Shown here piece by piece: positions 33,493 through 42,459 of a stretch of 64,000 nucleotides of DNA. How positions within the stretch are numbered: the first letter of the stretch is position 1; the number at the start of each line of letters is the position of its first letter. This stretch comes from Candidatus Dormiibacterota bacterium (lineage in GTDB: Bacteria; Vulcanimicrobiota; Vulcanimicrobiia; Vulcanimicrobiales; Vulcanimicrobiaceae), in NCBI GenBank assembly GCA_035532035.1, contig DATKRS010000029.1, forward strand, positions 186,001 to 250,000, read 5' to 3'. Under the pieces are notes generated by a model. That model was not told the DNA's origin. It made no database searches and was given only the letters and a program-made list of their open reading frames with translations. Made by a program: the position numbers and the translations under genes.

Positions 33493-34014
33493 TTAGTGGG
33501 GGTGCGGCGTCGGCGTACTGCCGATGATGTTCTGCAGCGGGGGGAGGTTTCTGCCCGACGCAGATTCGGCTTCACGACGCGCCGTGTCGAGCATGTCGTT
33601 CGCCGCACCCTGCGCGTTTGCCCAAGTGCCGCCTCGCCGAATCAGCGCGACGCGGCGGGTGACGCGGCGGGCGCGCGGATCGTAATCATACGTGACGCGA
33701 TAAAGGCCGGCGTCGGCCGTTCCGTTCGGGTGACGGATCCACATTTGTAAGACGTTTCCGTACGTCTGCGCGTTGAAGGTCGGGTTTGGACATCCGCGGG
33801 CGCTCTTCACGCGCACGACCTGTCCCTTGCGGTTGACCTCGACGACGAACTCCGTATGAAGTCGAACGAGCGGCTCGTGAACCATCGGGACGTGTGGAAC
33901 GGGTGCGTGCGCGGACGGACGCGGCGCGGGCGTGCGATGTGCGCTGGGGCTCGTGGCAGCGAGAAGCGGCGCTGCACCGAGCAGCATTAAAAGTGCTAGT
34001 CTAAGGAACCTCAG
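33493..34014 (-). CDS. Exported protein of unknown function
   Basis: About 173 residues. After a signal peptide (LRFLRLALLMLLGAAPLLAA) and a Pro/His-rich linker comes a beta-rich domain: EFVVEVNRKGQVVRVKSARG, QMWIRHPNGTADAGLYRVTYDY and RRVALIRRGG. The EVNRKGQV stretch and layout are loosely like TonB C-terminal domains, but I do not recognise the family. The start is uncertain: CTG 34014 gives a full signal peptide behind GAGGAG; ATG 33987 gives a short one. It lies eight bases upstream of the FAH gene on the same strand. Confidence 0.6.
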   Translation of the reverse strand: MRFLRLALLMLLGAAPLLAATSPSAHRTPAPRPSAHAPVPHVPMVHEPLVRLHTEFVVEVNRKGQVVRVKSARGCPNPTFNAQTYGNVLQMWIRHPNGTADAGLYRVTYDYDPRARRVTRRVALIRRGGTWANAQGAANDMLDTARREAESASGRNLPPLQNIIGSTPTPHPH

Positions 34015-34021
34015 CGGCTCC

Positions 34022-34186
34022 TCAATTGCGTGAAAGAGCCGTGAAAGCGTGCCCGCAAGATCCGCAAGCAACGACGACTTGGATGTGCGCTTTCTCGCGC
34101 ATCTCTTTGGCGAACTCGTCACCGTCGTCGGAACCGCAAAAGCGGCAACGCGTCGACGTCGAACCTTCGGCGCCATGTTCATCCAC
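34022..34186 (-). CDS. Small double-CxxC zinc-ribbon protein
   Basis: A 54-residue protein from GTG 34186. CRFC and CGSC are 24 residues apart, the layout of a zinc ribbon, with KEMREKAHIQVVVACGSCGH between and around them. It ends seven bases before the exported-protein gene on the same strand. No clear ribosome site is seen, so it could begin elsewhere, but two CxxC pairs by chance in an open frame are unlikely. Function unknown; such ribbons often bind nucleic acid or other proteins. Confidence 0.5.
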   Translation of the reverse strand: MDEHGAEGSTSTRCRFCGSDDGDEFAKEMREKAHIQVVVACGSCGHAFTALSRN

Positions 34187-34267
34187 TGGGCGAACGTTAC
34201 GCGCAGCCGCCTCGCGGCCCTGCCCCGCAGGCCCGTAATCGCCCCGCCGTCGAAGGGCAAACCATTG

Positions 34268-36619
34268 ATGCCGGCTGCTCGAACCCTTGCCGCGGTGCTG
34301 CTTGCGTCGCTCTTCGTCGCTCCCGCTTCCGCGGCCAGACCCATCGTCGATTTGCATAAGCTCGACGCTTACTTTGCCCTGTTCGCTGCGGACTCAAACG
34401 CTTCGTGGAAAGCGACGACCGTGCGCCTCGACACGTATTCGAGCGCGCCCGTAGATTTCTCCGTCTATCGCGTCGATCCGGCGGACGTGCTCACGGCTGG
34501 ATCGAACGCGCGCCCGCGTGCAATCGATACGCGGCGCTTGCGCCCACTGATGCGCTTTCGATTCACGCCGCCGGGGGGATATCAGTTTCAACCGAATGCG
34601 GTTGACGTCCCGCTCGGTACGCGCGAAGGGTTCTTCGTCATCGAAGCGCGACGCGGCGCGGTCGGCGAACAAGTATGGATCAATCGCTCACGCATCGGCT
34701 TGATCGCAAAACAGACGCCGGAGCAGCTTTTCCTGTACGGCACGGATCTCGGGTCCGGTGCCGCGCTCGCGAGAATGCGCGTGCAGCTTCTCGTCGGCGA
34801 TCGCTTCGTCACGCGCTACACCGACCGCGACGGTACCATTGCCTGGCGCTCCTCCAATCGCCCGATCTTCGCGCTGGCACAGTGGGGTGCGAGCTTCGCG
34901 TTCTTGAGTCTCTTGCCGCAGGCGCCGCTTCCCTCGAGCGTGATCGGCGTGCGCACCGCATCGGCCGTCGTGCATGCCGGCGGTAGCGTGCGCGTCGTCG
35001 GATTCGCGCGCGTGCGGCGCGGCAGCGTACTGGTTCCCGCGACCGGAGACGTGACGATTTCGCTGCGCGATGGTGCGAGGCTGCTCGCAGAGCAGCGAGT
35101 TGCGGTCGACCGGGCGGGAGCGTTTACGGCCGATCTCGACGTCCCCGCGAACGCCGCGGCCGGAGACGATGCGATTCTCGCGCAGGCGGCGGGCGGAGTC
35201 GGAGGCGCGAGCGTGCACGTCGATGCCGATGCAGGCGGCCTGATCCTCGACGTCGCGTCCGCGTGCGGCGACGAATGCAACCCGTCGGCCGACGTCCCGG
35301 TCGTCATTCACTCGTCACGGCCCGACACGCCCGTTCACGTTACCGTCATTCGCTCTCCGCACGTCTACGTCGACTACGCATCGCGCTCGACGCCATGGGG
35401 AACGACGGCGTGGTTGGACGAGCGAATAACGACCGACGGTTCCGGCCGCGCCGAGATTCGAATCGCGCATCCCACGGATGCCCTCGGGTCGACCTATGGC
35501 GTGCGCGTTGAATCGGGGGGCGCGACCGCCGATACGCGCATCATCGTTGCGACGGCACCGACCGCTTTGCGCCTCCAGCTCGATCGTGACCAAGAGACGC
35601 TCGGCACGCCGATCGGCTTTGATGTGTACGCGACGGATGTACGCAGCGGCAGACCGGCCGGCGGAGGCCGCGTCGTCGTTACGCTCGCGCATGGCGGGTC
35701 GGTGCAGGAGCAGACGTTGTCTCTCGATGCCGCGGGGCGAGCGAGCGGCGCATTCACGTCGGCGGACCTCGGCACGAACCTCGTCACAGCGACGCTCGAC
35801 CGCGGCGGCGCGCGAGCCGAAGATGCGACGCAAGTCGAAGTCGACGCTCAGGCGGTGCTCGGCGCGGCGCAGAGCGACAGCGCCGACGTTTCGCTTACGC
35901 TCGACCGTGACCGCTACACGCCCGGCACGGCCGTTCGCGTGGAGGCCGTCGCGCCGGGCGCGCGAGGGGATGCGCTGTTCTCGCTGGATGGCGCGTTCGG
36001 CGTGCAGGCCGTGGTTGCAAACGTTCGCGACGGACGGGCGTCGGCGGTGCTGCACGCAGTCGACGCAGCCGGCGCGCTGCAGGTCTCCGTGTCGTTCGTT
36101 CGCGATGGCGCGATCGAATCGAGCGCGTCGCCGCTCGACGTCGACGGGCAAGGCAGAGCGGGCACCGCCGCACTGAACATCGATCCGGCACCGCAGCCTG
36201 GCTCCGAAGTCGCCGTGTCGTTGCTGGGCGTGCGCCCGTTTGCCGGAACGGTCGTGGTTCGCGTGAGCAGCGGCGACCCCACTGGAAGCGCGCTCTTTAC
36301 CTCCGCGCCGGACGCGCTCGCGTTCGACGTGAGCACCACGCAGACGAGCGCGCCGCAGAGTACGACGTGGCATCCGTGGGTCGATTCGACCGGCACGCAT
36401 CCGCTCGTACTGGAGTTCGTGCGCCACACGGAGCCGCCGCCGGATTTGATGCTCGCGCAGGCGGACACGCGGCCGGTCTCGTGGAGCGTCGAGCACAGCG
36501 TCGGAGGCCTCGCTCGCGTGCAGCTCCCGTCGATGGCCGGTCGTTACACGCTTTCCGTTCTTGCCATCACCGACGACGGGCGCGTCATCGCGGCGTCGTC
36601 GACGATCGACATCCGCTGA
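34268..36619 (+). CDS. Secreted macroglobulin/Ig-like beta-domain protein
   Basis: 783 residues from ATG 34268, where a clear signal peptide begins (MPAARTLAAVLLASLFVAPASA). The rest is a chain of beta-sandwich modules resembling macroglobulin (MG) or bacterial Ig-like domains: FVTRYTDRDGTIAW, GFARVRRGSVLVPATGDVTI, LQLDRDQETLGTPIGFDVYA, TLDRDRYTPGTAVRVEAVAPG. The repeated D-R-x-x-Y-x-P-G-x-x-V pattern is typical of alpha-2-macroglobulin-type MG domains, but no CxEQ thioester motif is present. One Cys pair (ACGDEC) could form a disulfide. Function unknown; an envelope or surface role is likely. It ends 11 bases before polA. Confidence 0.65.
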   Translation: MPAARTLAAVLLASLFVAPASAARPIVDLHKLDAYFALFAADSNASWKATTVRLDTYSSAPVDFSVYRVDPADVLTAGSNARPRAIDTRRLRPLMRFRFTPPGGYQFQPNAVDVPLGTREGFFVIEARRGAVGEQVWINRSRIGLIAKQTPEQLFLYGTDLGSGAALARMRVQLLVGDRFVTRYTDRDGTIAWRSSNRPIFALAQWGASFAFLSLLPQAPLPSSVIGVRTASAVVHAGGSVRVVGFARVRRGSVLVPATGDVTISLRDGARLLAEQRVAVDRAGAFTADLDVPANAAAGDDAILAQAAGGVGGASVHVDADAGGLILDVASACGDECNPSADVPVVIHSSRPDTPVHVTVIRSPHVYVDYASRSTPWGTTAWLDERITTDGSGRAEIRIAHPTDALGSTYGVRVESGGATADTRIIVATAPTALRLQLDRDQETLGTPIGFDVYATDVRSGRPAGGGRVVVTLAHGGSVQEQTLSLDAAGRASGAFTSADLGTNLVTATLDRGGARAEDATQVEVDAQAVLGAAQSDSADVSLTLDRDRYTPGTAVRVEAVAPGARGDALFSLDGAFGVQAVVANVRDGRASAVLHAVDAAGALQVSVSFVRDGAIESSASPLDVDGQGRAGTAALNIDPAPQPGSEVAVSLLGVRPFAGTVVVRVSSGDPTGSALFTSAPDALAFDVSTTQTSAPQSTTWHPWVDSTGTHPLVLEFVRHTEPPPDLMLAQADTRPVSWSVEHSVGGLARVQLPSMAGRYTLSVLAITDDGRVIAASSTIDIR

Positions 36620-36630
36620 CGGCGGACCGC

Positions 36631-39249
36631 ATGGCACACGAACGCGACACGGTGATGCTGATCGACACGTACGGGTTGGTATATCGAGCGTTTTTCGCGC
36701 TTCCGCCGCTCTCGACCGCCAAAGGAATGCCGATCAACGCCGTCTACGGCTTCACGATGATGCTGAACAAGGTCGTCGCCGAAGAGAAACCGACGCACGT
36801 GATCGCAGCGTTCGACAAAGGCATGCCCGCGCATCGCGTTGCGCTCTACGCGGACTACAAGGCACAGCGCCAAGCCATGCCCGAGGATCTGCGCGGGCAG
36901 TTCGCGCTCGTGCGACGCGTACTCAATGCGTACGGCGTTCCCATCGCCGAGATTGAAGGGCAGGAGGCCGACGACGTGATCGCGACCCTCGCCGCGCAGG
37001 CGGAGGCGCACGGCGCGCGCAGCCTGATCCTTACGGGCGACTTGGACTTGTTGCAGCTCGTCGACGACAAGACGACCGTTCTCGCGACGCGGCGCGGCAT
37101 CACCGATCTCGCACGCTACGACGTTGCCGCCGTGCACGAGCGCTTCGGTCTCGCTCCGGCGCAGCTGCCCGATTATCGGGGGCTCAAAGGCGATCCCTCC
37201 GATAACCTTCCCGGGATCCCCGGGGTCGGCGAGAAGACCGCCTCGAAGCTGTTACAGTCCGCCGGATCGCTCGACGCGCTCGTCGCGAATCCGTCGCTCG
37301 CGGGATCCCCCAAGCTCGAGCGTCTCGTCGCGGAGTACGCAGGGCAAGCGCAGCTCTGCCGGGACGTCTCCGTTGCCGATCGCGAGTTGCCGATCGATCT
37401 CGATTGGACGCGCAGCCGCTACGAGAAGCCCTCCGATGCGACGCTCTATCCGCTCTTCGCGGAGCTCGAGTTCAAGACGCTTCTCGCGCGCATGAAGCCT
37501 CCCGAGGATCTGCCGCTCGCGCCGGGAGCCGAGCAGATCGCCGGCTCGTACCGCAGCTACGTCGCCTCGGTCGATCCGCCGGAGTTCGCACGTCTGGCCG
37601 AAGAGCTCGAGCGCATGGGCGGCGGGGCGCGCGCCGCGATCGCGTTTCACGACGGAGCGGTCGGTGCCAGCGTGCGGGCGGGTGAAGGCATTGCATTCGC
37701 GCTCGACGCGCTCGTGCACGCGCGCGTGCGCGCGGCGTTTTCTACGTTGCTCGCCGGTGCTGGGCGGCGCGTCGTCCACGACGCAAAACGCGCCGGTCAC
37801 GCGTTGCACGCGCACGGCATCGAGGTGCAATTCGACGACGACACGATGCTCGGCGCGCATCTGCTCAACCCAGGGCGCGCGTTTTCGTCGGTCGGCGATG
37901 CGGTCGCCGAGGTGCTCTCTGCGAGCGTCGCCGCGGAGGCCGCAGCCCATGCCGACGCGACGCTGCAGCTCGTCGATCCGATTCGCACGGCGCTCGCACA
38001 GCGCGGCCAGCTTCGTCTGTACGACGAGGTCGAAGTGCCGCTCGCCCCCATCCTTGCCGGGATGGAGCGCGCGGGGGTCGCCGTCGAGCCGAGCGAGTTG
38101 CAGCGCATCGGCACGGAGATCGATCGTGCGGTCGAGCAGCTTCAGCGCCGCATCTACGATTTCGCGGGCGAAACGTTCAACATCGGGTCGCCGCAGCAGC
38201 TCGGCGCGATCCTGTTCGGAAAGCTGCAAATACCGGGCGGCAAGAAGATCAAGACGGGGTGGGCGACGGGCGTCGACGTGTTGTTTACGCTGGCGCGCGA
38301 ATATCCCATCTGCGCGCTCGTGCTCGACTGGCGCGAGGTCACGAAGCTCAAGAACACGTACATCGACGTCATCCCCCAGTTGATCGATCCTCGCGACGGC
38401 CGGCTGCACACCGTTTTCAATCAAACGGCGACCGCAACGGGGCGCCTGTCGTCGACGAGCCCGAACCTCCAGAACGTTCCCGTTCGAGGCGAGCTCGGAC
38501 GGCGCATTCGCCGCGCGTTCGTGGCGAAGTCTAGCGGCTACGTCTTGCTCGCAGCGGATTACAGTCAGATCGAGCTTCGGTTGATGGCGCATCTCTCCGG
38601 CGATGAAGCGATGCGTCGCGCCTTCGAGGAAGGACAGGACATCCACGACTTCACCGCCCGCCGCCTCTTTGCGATACCCGAAGGAGAGCGCGTCGATCCA
38701 AATCAACGGCGCATGGCCAAGAGCGTCAACTTCGGTCTGCTGTACGGAATGTCCGAGTTCGGTCTCGCGCAGCGTCTCGAAATTCCGCGCGCGCAGGCCA
38801 AGGAGATCACGGCCGCCTATTTTGCGCGGTTTCCGTCGGTGCGAGCGTTCATCGAAAAGAGCCTGGAGCAGGGGCGTCGTGACGGCTATGTGAGCACGAT
38901 TCTCGGCCGCCGGCGGTATATGCCGGGGCTCGCTTCGTCGAACTTCGCGATTCGCAGCGCTGCGGAACGCGAGGCGACGAACGCACCGTTACAAGGGAGC
39001 GCGGCCGACCTCATGAAGCTCGCGATGGTGCGCGTGGACCGCGGACTGCGCGACGCGGGACTCGATGCGACGATGCTGCTGCAAATACACGACGAGCTCA
39101 TCTTCGACGTGCGGGAAGCGCATCTGCACGAAGCGGCGCACCTCGTTCGAGATCTCATGGAGGGCGCGATGGCGTTGAGCGTTCCTCTCGAGACGACGCT
39201 CAAAGCGGGTCCCAACTGGTACGACGTCAAGGTATTGACCGGTGTTTAG
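36631..39249 (+). CDS. polA: DNA polymerase I
   Basis: An 872-residue Pol I. 5' nuclease domain (~1-290): VMLIDTYGLVYRAFF, QEADDVIATLA, LTGDLDLLQLV and GDPSDNLPGIPGVGEKTA. Middle 3'-5' exonuclease-like domain (~310-460) appears inactive: the first metal-binding DxE segment is replaced by RAAIAFHDGAV and other acidic positions are missing. Polymerase motifs: A (ADYSQIELR, ~643), B (RRMAKSVNFGLLYG, ~693) and C (QIHDEL, ~818). It fills gaps and removes primers. ATG 36631; the long upstream frame is a shadow of the previous gene. Confidence 0.96.
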   Translation: MAHERDTVMLIDTYGLVYRAFFALPPLSTAKGMPINAVYGFTMMLNKVVAEEKPTHVIAAFDKGMPAHRVALYADYKAQRQAMPEDLRGQFALVRRVLNAYGVPIAEIEGQEADDVIATLAAQAEAHGARSLILTGDLDLLQLVDDKTTVLATRRGITDLARYDVAAVHERFGLAPAQLPDYRGLKGDPSDNLPGIPGVGEKTASKLLQSAGSLDALVANPSLAGSPKLERLVAEYAGQAQLCRDVSVADRELPIDLDWTRSRYEKPSDATLYPLFAELEFKTLLARMKPPEDLPLAPGAEQIAGSYRSYVASVDPPEFARLAEELERMGGGARAAIAFHDGAVGASVRAGEGIAFALDALVHARVRAAFSTLLAGAGRRVVHDAKRAGHALHAHGIEVQFDDDTMLGAHLLNPGRAFSSVGDAVAEVLSASVAAEAAAHADATLQLVDPIRTALAQRGQLRLYDEVEVPLAPILAGMERAGVAVEPSELQRIGTEIDRAVEQLQRRIYDFAGETFNIGSPQQLGAILFGKLQIPGGKKIKTGWATGVDVLFTLAREYPICALVLDWREVTKLKNTYIDVIPQLIDPRDGRLHTVFNQTATATGRLSSTSPNLQNVPVRGELGRRIRRAFVAKSSGYVLLAADYSQIELRLMAHLSGDEAMRRAFEEGQDIHDFTARRLFAIPEGERVDPNQRRMAKSVNFGLLYGMSEFGLAQRLEIPRAQAKEITAAYFARFPSVRAFIEKSLEQGRRDGYVSTILGRRRYMPGLASSNFAIRSAAEREATNAPLQGSAADLMKLAMVRVDRGLRDAGLDATMLLQIHDELIFDVREAHLHEAAHLVRDLMEGAMALSVPLETTLKAGPNWYDVKVLTGV

Positions 39250-39679
39250 CGCGATCGCGATCGCCGCAGCGCTTGCACTTGCGTCGCCGAATCCGACGCT
39301 GCCTTCGATACGCGTCGTCGCGCCGCGTGCCGATCTCACGCTCGAAACTGCAAACACGCCCGCGCAGCGCGAGCGTGGCCTGATGAGCCGTACGCGTCTC
39401 GCGGCGCACACCGGCATGCTCTTCGTTTTCGATTCTGACGGGCCCGTGTCGTTCTGGATGAAGGATACGCTGATACCGCTCGACATGATCTTCGTCGCGA
39501 CGGACGGCACGGTGCGCGAGATCTTCTCGGATGTCCGGCCGGTTGCGCCGGGGACTCCCGACGCCGCGATTCCGCTGGAGTCTGCCAACGCCCGCTATGT
39601 CATCGAGCTTGCGGCGGGCGAAGCCGCGCGCGATGGCATCGCTCGCGGCGTTCGACTGTGCTTTGCCCGAGCTCCCTGA
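39242..39679 (+). CDS. DUF192 family exported protein
   Basis: A 145-residue protein starting at GTG 39242, overlapping the polA stop by eight bases. Signal peptide MFSAIAIAAALALASP, then the DUF192 core: LETANTPAQRERGLMSR, GMLFVFDSDGPVSFWMKDTLIPLDMIFV. The WMKxTxIPLD motif is diagnostic. Function unknown. It overlaps the following mutM by 17 bases, so polA-DUF192-mutM are coupled. Confidence 0.88.
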   Translation: MFSAIAIAAALALASPNPTLPSIRVVAPRADLTLETANTPAQRERGLMSRTRLAAHTGMLFVFDSDGPVSFWMKDTLIPLDMIFVATDGTVREIFSDVRPVAPGTPDAAIPLESANARYVIELAAGEAARDGIARGVRLCFARAP

Positions 39680-40475
39680 AGCAGAGACGATCGCTCGCGG
39701 GCTCGACCGCGCGATCGCCGGGGCGACGATCCTTTCGGTCGAGGTACGCTCGCGCAAGAACGCGGTCGCACCTCCGGGGGTCGACTTTGCATCGGCTCTG
39801 CGCGGCGAGCGAATCGAACGCGCGGGGCGGCGAGGGAAGTACGTCCTGCTCGAGTTGCAATCCGGACGGCGGCTGGTTGTGGGCTTGCGAATGACGGGGC
39901 GGCTTCTCGCCGGATCTCCGGGCGGGCGTGCGGTGCCGGGATCGCACGTCGTGCTGCGACTCTCGGGCGATCGGCTCCTCACCTTCGCCGACGTGCGCAC
40001 GTTCGGGAGGATGACGCTTGTCGAACGGGACCGGGTCTGGGACCACGCGCTCGGCGTCGAGCCCCTGGGTTCGGGCTTTACACCTGAGGCCTTTACCGGT
40101 ATGCTGGCGGGGCGGAAAATACCGGTCAAGGTCCTCCTGCTCGATCAGCACCGCATCGCCGGCATCGGAAACATCTACGCCTGCGAAGCGTTATGGGAAG
40201 CGGGGATTCGTCCGAGTCGCCCTTCGAAATCGTTGACCAGGGCGGCTGCGAGCCGGCTGCACGACGCCGTCGTCGGCGTTCTCTCGCGGGCCATCGCGCT
40301 GCGCGGATCCAGCATCGACGACTACGTGGACGCAGCGGGAGCGCGGGGCAGTTTTCAGGACGTTCTCTCGGTTTACGGGCGGCACGGAGCGCCGTGTCCG
40401 CGTTGCGGCAAGTCGATCGTACGGACGGTGCTTGGCCAGCGTGGAACGTGGTGGTGCCGGGGTTGCCAGCATTGA
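39663..40475 (+). CDS. mutM: Formamidopyrimidine-DNA glycosylase (Fpg/MutM)
   Basis: A 270-residue base-excision enzyme for 8-oxoguanine and FapyG. The start is TTG 39663, because the family begins (M)PELPEAE, with Pro as catalytic nucleophile and Glu after it. Other motifs: GKYVLLEL (catalytic Lys), GLRMTGRLL, QHRIAGIGNIYACEALW (H2TH), and a C-terminal zinc finger CPRC-x16-CRGC. Complete length. It sits with polA, which fits a shared repair role. Confidence 0.94.
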   Translation: MPELPEAETIARGLDRAIAGATILSVEVRSRKNAVAPPGVDFASALRGERIERAGRRGKYVLLELQSGRRLVVGLRMTGRLLAGSPGGRAVPGSHVVLRLSGDRLLTFADVRTFGRMTLVERDRVWDHALGVEPLGSGFTPEAFTGMLAGRKIPVKVLLLDQHRIAGIGNIYACEALWEAGIRPSRPSKSLTRAAASRLHDAVVGVLSRAIALRGSSIDDYVDAAGARGSFQDVLSVYGRHGAPCPRCGKSIVRTVLGQRGTWWCRGCQH

Positions 40476-40627
40476 ATATAAAATTAGTGAAGAAAGAAAG
40501 GGGATCCGCGCGGCAACGTCCGCACGGGGCGCGAAAGCGAAGCTTCCGGCGCGAAAATGCCGGATGCGAAGCGTAGCGCCAGGTGAAGCGTGAAAGTGCT
40601 TCGCCTTTCATAAGGTAGGCAGACACC
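40476..40627 (+). ncRNA. Structured mRNA leader of rpsA
   Basis: Two hairpins precede the gene: TCCGGC (40545-40550) with GCCGGA (40559-40564), and a stronger 9-bp stem AGGTGAAGC (40581-40589) with GCTTCGCCT (40598-40606), 8-base loop GTGAAAGT, one G-U pair. An AAGGTAGG ribosome-site-like element follows (40612-40619). Ribosomal protein S1 regulates its own translation through leader structure in gammaproteobacteria, so this may be an autoregulatory leader (inference by analogy). The fold is predicted by eye. Confidence 0.4.
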
Positions 40628-41752
40628 ATCACAACTACGCAAATTGCTCCCGCGCCGGCCGAGGAGGATCAACTCGCACTGGAGCAGCGCCTCTACGAAG
40701 AGTCGCTGAAGGTACTCGACGAAGGTCAGGTGCTCACCGGCACCATCGTCCAGAAAGACAAAGACGAACTCCTGGTCGACGTCGGCGGCAAATCCGAGGG
40801 CGTGCTTCCTTTCAAGGAGCTCTCGCTCGCCGTCGATGCGAAGACGCTTCGCGTCGGGGATACGCTCGAGGTCATGGTCCACCGGATCGACGAGCTCGAC
40901 GGGACCCTCTTCCTCTCAGAACGGCGCGCGCGCGCGCTCAAGACCTGGGAACAAGTCATCGAAGCGCACGAGCGCGACCAAGTGATCGAAGCGACCGTCA
41001 CACACGTCGTGAAGGGCGGCGTCCTCGTCGACCTCGGCATGCGCGGCTTCGTTCCGGCCTCGCAGATTCGGCGCCAGCCGGTCGGCGATCTCGACGAGCT
41101 GCTCGGACAGCGTCTTCGCCTCAAGGTGATCGATCTCGATCACAAGCGCCATCGGGTCGTGCTCTCGCAACGGCAGGTGCTCGAAGAGGAGCTGCAAGCC
41201 AAGAAGCAAGAGCTGCTCGGAACCCTCGAAGTCGGTCAGATCCGCGAAGGCGTCGTCGTACGGCTTGCCGATTTCGGCGCGTTCGTCGATCTCGGCGGCG
41301 TCGACGGGTTGATTCACAACAGCGAGCTCTCGTACGCGCGCATCAAGCACCCGTCGGAGGTCGTGAAGATCGGCGACGTCGTGCAAGTCGAGATCATGAA
41401 GTTCGACCCCGAGGCCAAGAAAGTTAGCCTCTCGCTCAAACATACGCTACCCGATCCATGGGACGAGCATGCTGACAAGCTCTACGAGACGAATCGCCTG
41501 ACGGCGCAAGTCGTCAAGGTCACCCCGAACTACCTGCTCGTGGAACTCGTGCCCGGCATCCTCGCAATGGTGCCGAGCGGCGAGTTCGATACCGGCGCGC
41601 AGTACGCCGCCGGGCAAGAGGCCGACGTGACGCTGTTGACGCTCAATCACGCCACGCGGCGCATCACCGCGTCGATTCAGCACATTGCCGACGTGCCCGA
41701 GGAACAGATCGAGGCGCTCGTGGCGAAGGACGAGGGCGCGGCGCAAGCCTAA
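40628..41752 (+). CDS. rpsA: 30S ribosomal protein S1
   Basis: Four S1 domains: LTGTIVQKDKDELLVDVGG (~36), IEATVTHVVKGGVLVDLGMRG (~120), REGVVVRLADFGAFVDLGGVDGL (~205) and TAQVVKVTPNYLLVELVPGIL (~292). Four domains fit the short S1 of non-proteobacterial lineages. It binds mRNA and aids initiation. The start is odd: an in-frame TAG at 40616 limits it, and no ATG, GTG or TTG lies between there and GTG 40730, which would cut the first domain. The candidates are a rare ATC at 40628 behind AAGGTAG, giving TTTQIAPAPAEED, or CTG at 40679 behind GAGGAGG. The stated start is provisional. Confidence 0.85.
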   Translation: MTTTQIAPAPAEEDQLALEQRLYEESLKVLDEGQVLTGTIVQKDKDELLVDVGGKSEGVLPFKELSLAVDAKTLRVGDTLEVMVHRIDELDGTLFLSERRARALKTWEQVIEAHERDQVIEATVTHVVKGGVLVDLGMRGFVPASQIRRQPVGDLDELLGQRLRLKVIDLDHKRHRVVLSQRQVLEEELQAKKQELLGTLEVGQIREGVVVRLADFGAFVDLGGVDGLIHNSELSYARIKHPSEVVKIGDVVQVEIMKFDPEAKKVSLSLKHTLPDPWDEHADKLYETNRLTAQVVKVTPNYLLVELVPGILAMVPSGEFDTGAQYAAGQEADVTLLTLNHATRRITASIQHIADVPEEQIEALVAKDEGAAQA

Positions 41753-41781
41753 CCCGACAGGCTCCTAGGGAACCTTCCAGC

Positions 41782-42369
41782 GTGCGTGTAGGCTTGACGG
41801 GCGGCATCGGCAGCGGCAAGAGCGAGGTAGCTCGAATCTTCGAAGAGCTCGGCGCATTCATCATCGACACGGACGCTCTCGCGCGTGAGGCCGTCGCTCC
41901 ATATAGCGACGGTCTCATGCAGATTGCACGCGTCTGGCCGAGCGTCATCCGAAACGATGCGCTCGACCGCGCGGCGCTCGCCGAGATCGTTTTCAGCGAT
42001 GCCGACGCGCGCGCGCGATTGAATGCGATCGTCCATCCGCACGTACGGCGCCTCGCACGCGAGCGCGCGCGCTTCGCGCAACCCGGGCAGATGATCCTCG
42101 AGGTCGTTCCCCTGCTCTTCGAAACGGACTACGCGCGCGACGTCGATAAGGCCGTGGTCGTCGTCGCACCGGAGGAACAACGGATAGCACGCATCGCGGC
42201 CCGCGATCATATGGACGAAACGCACGTACGTGCCAGGATGGCGGCGCAGATCGCGCCCGAGGAGGCGATGCGGCGCGCCGACGCAGTGATCGAGAACGAC
42301 GGAGATCTCGCACTGCTGCACCGCCGCGTGACGGACGTCTTTGAGAAACTTCTGAGCGCGGCGGGCTAA
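41782..42369 (+). CDS. coaE: Dephospho-CoA kinase
   Basis: A 195-residue P-loop kinase catalysing the last step of CoA synthesis, phosphorylating the 3'-OH of dephospho-CoA. GLTGGIGSGKSEVARIF (Walker A), IDTDALAREAV, IVHPHVRRL and VVPLLFET are family motifs. GTG start at 41782. It follows rpsA by 29 bases, with the recurring AGGCTCCTAG motif in between (41759-41768). Confidence 0.94.
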   Translation: MRVGLTGGIGSGKSEVARIFEELGAFIIDTDALAREAVAPYSDGLMQIARVWPSVIRNDALDRAALAEIVFSDADARARLNAIVHPHVRRLARERARFAQPGQMILEVVPLLFETDYARDVDKAVVVVAPEEQRIARIAARDHMDETHVRARMAAQIAPEEAMRRADAVIENDGDLALLHRRVTDVFEKLLSAAG

Positions 42370-42459
42370 GAGCGCCCAATTCAGGGCACCATGCGAGTCC
42401 CCGAGCCTCAGCTTTTCTCCAGACTGCACGCGTAGGATGAATCGAAGCCCCTTACCTTG

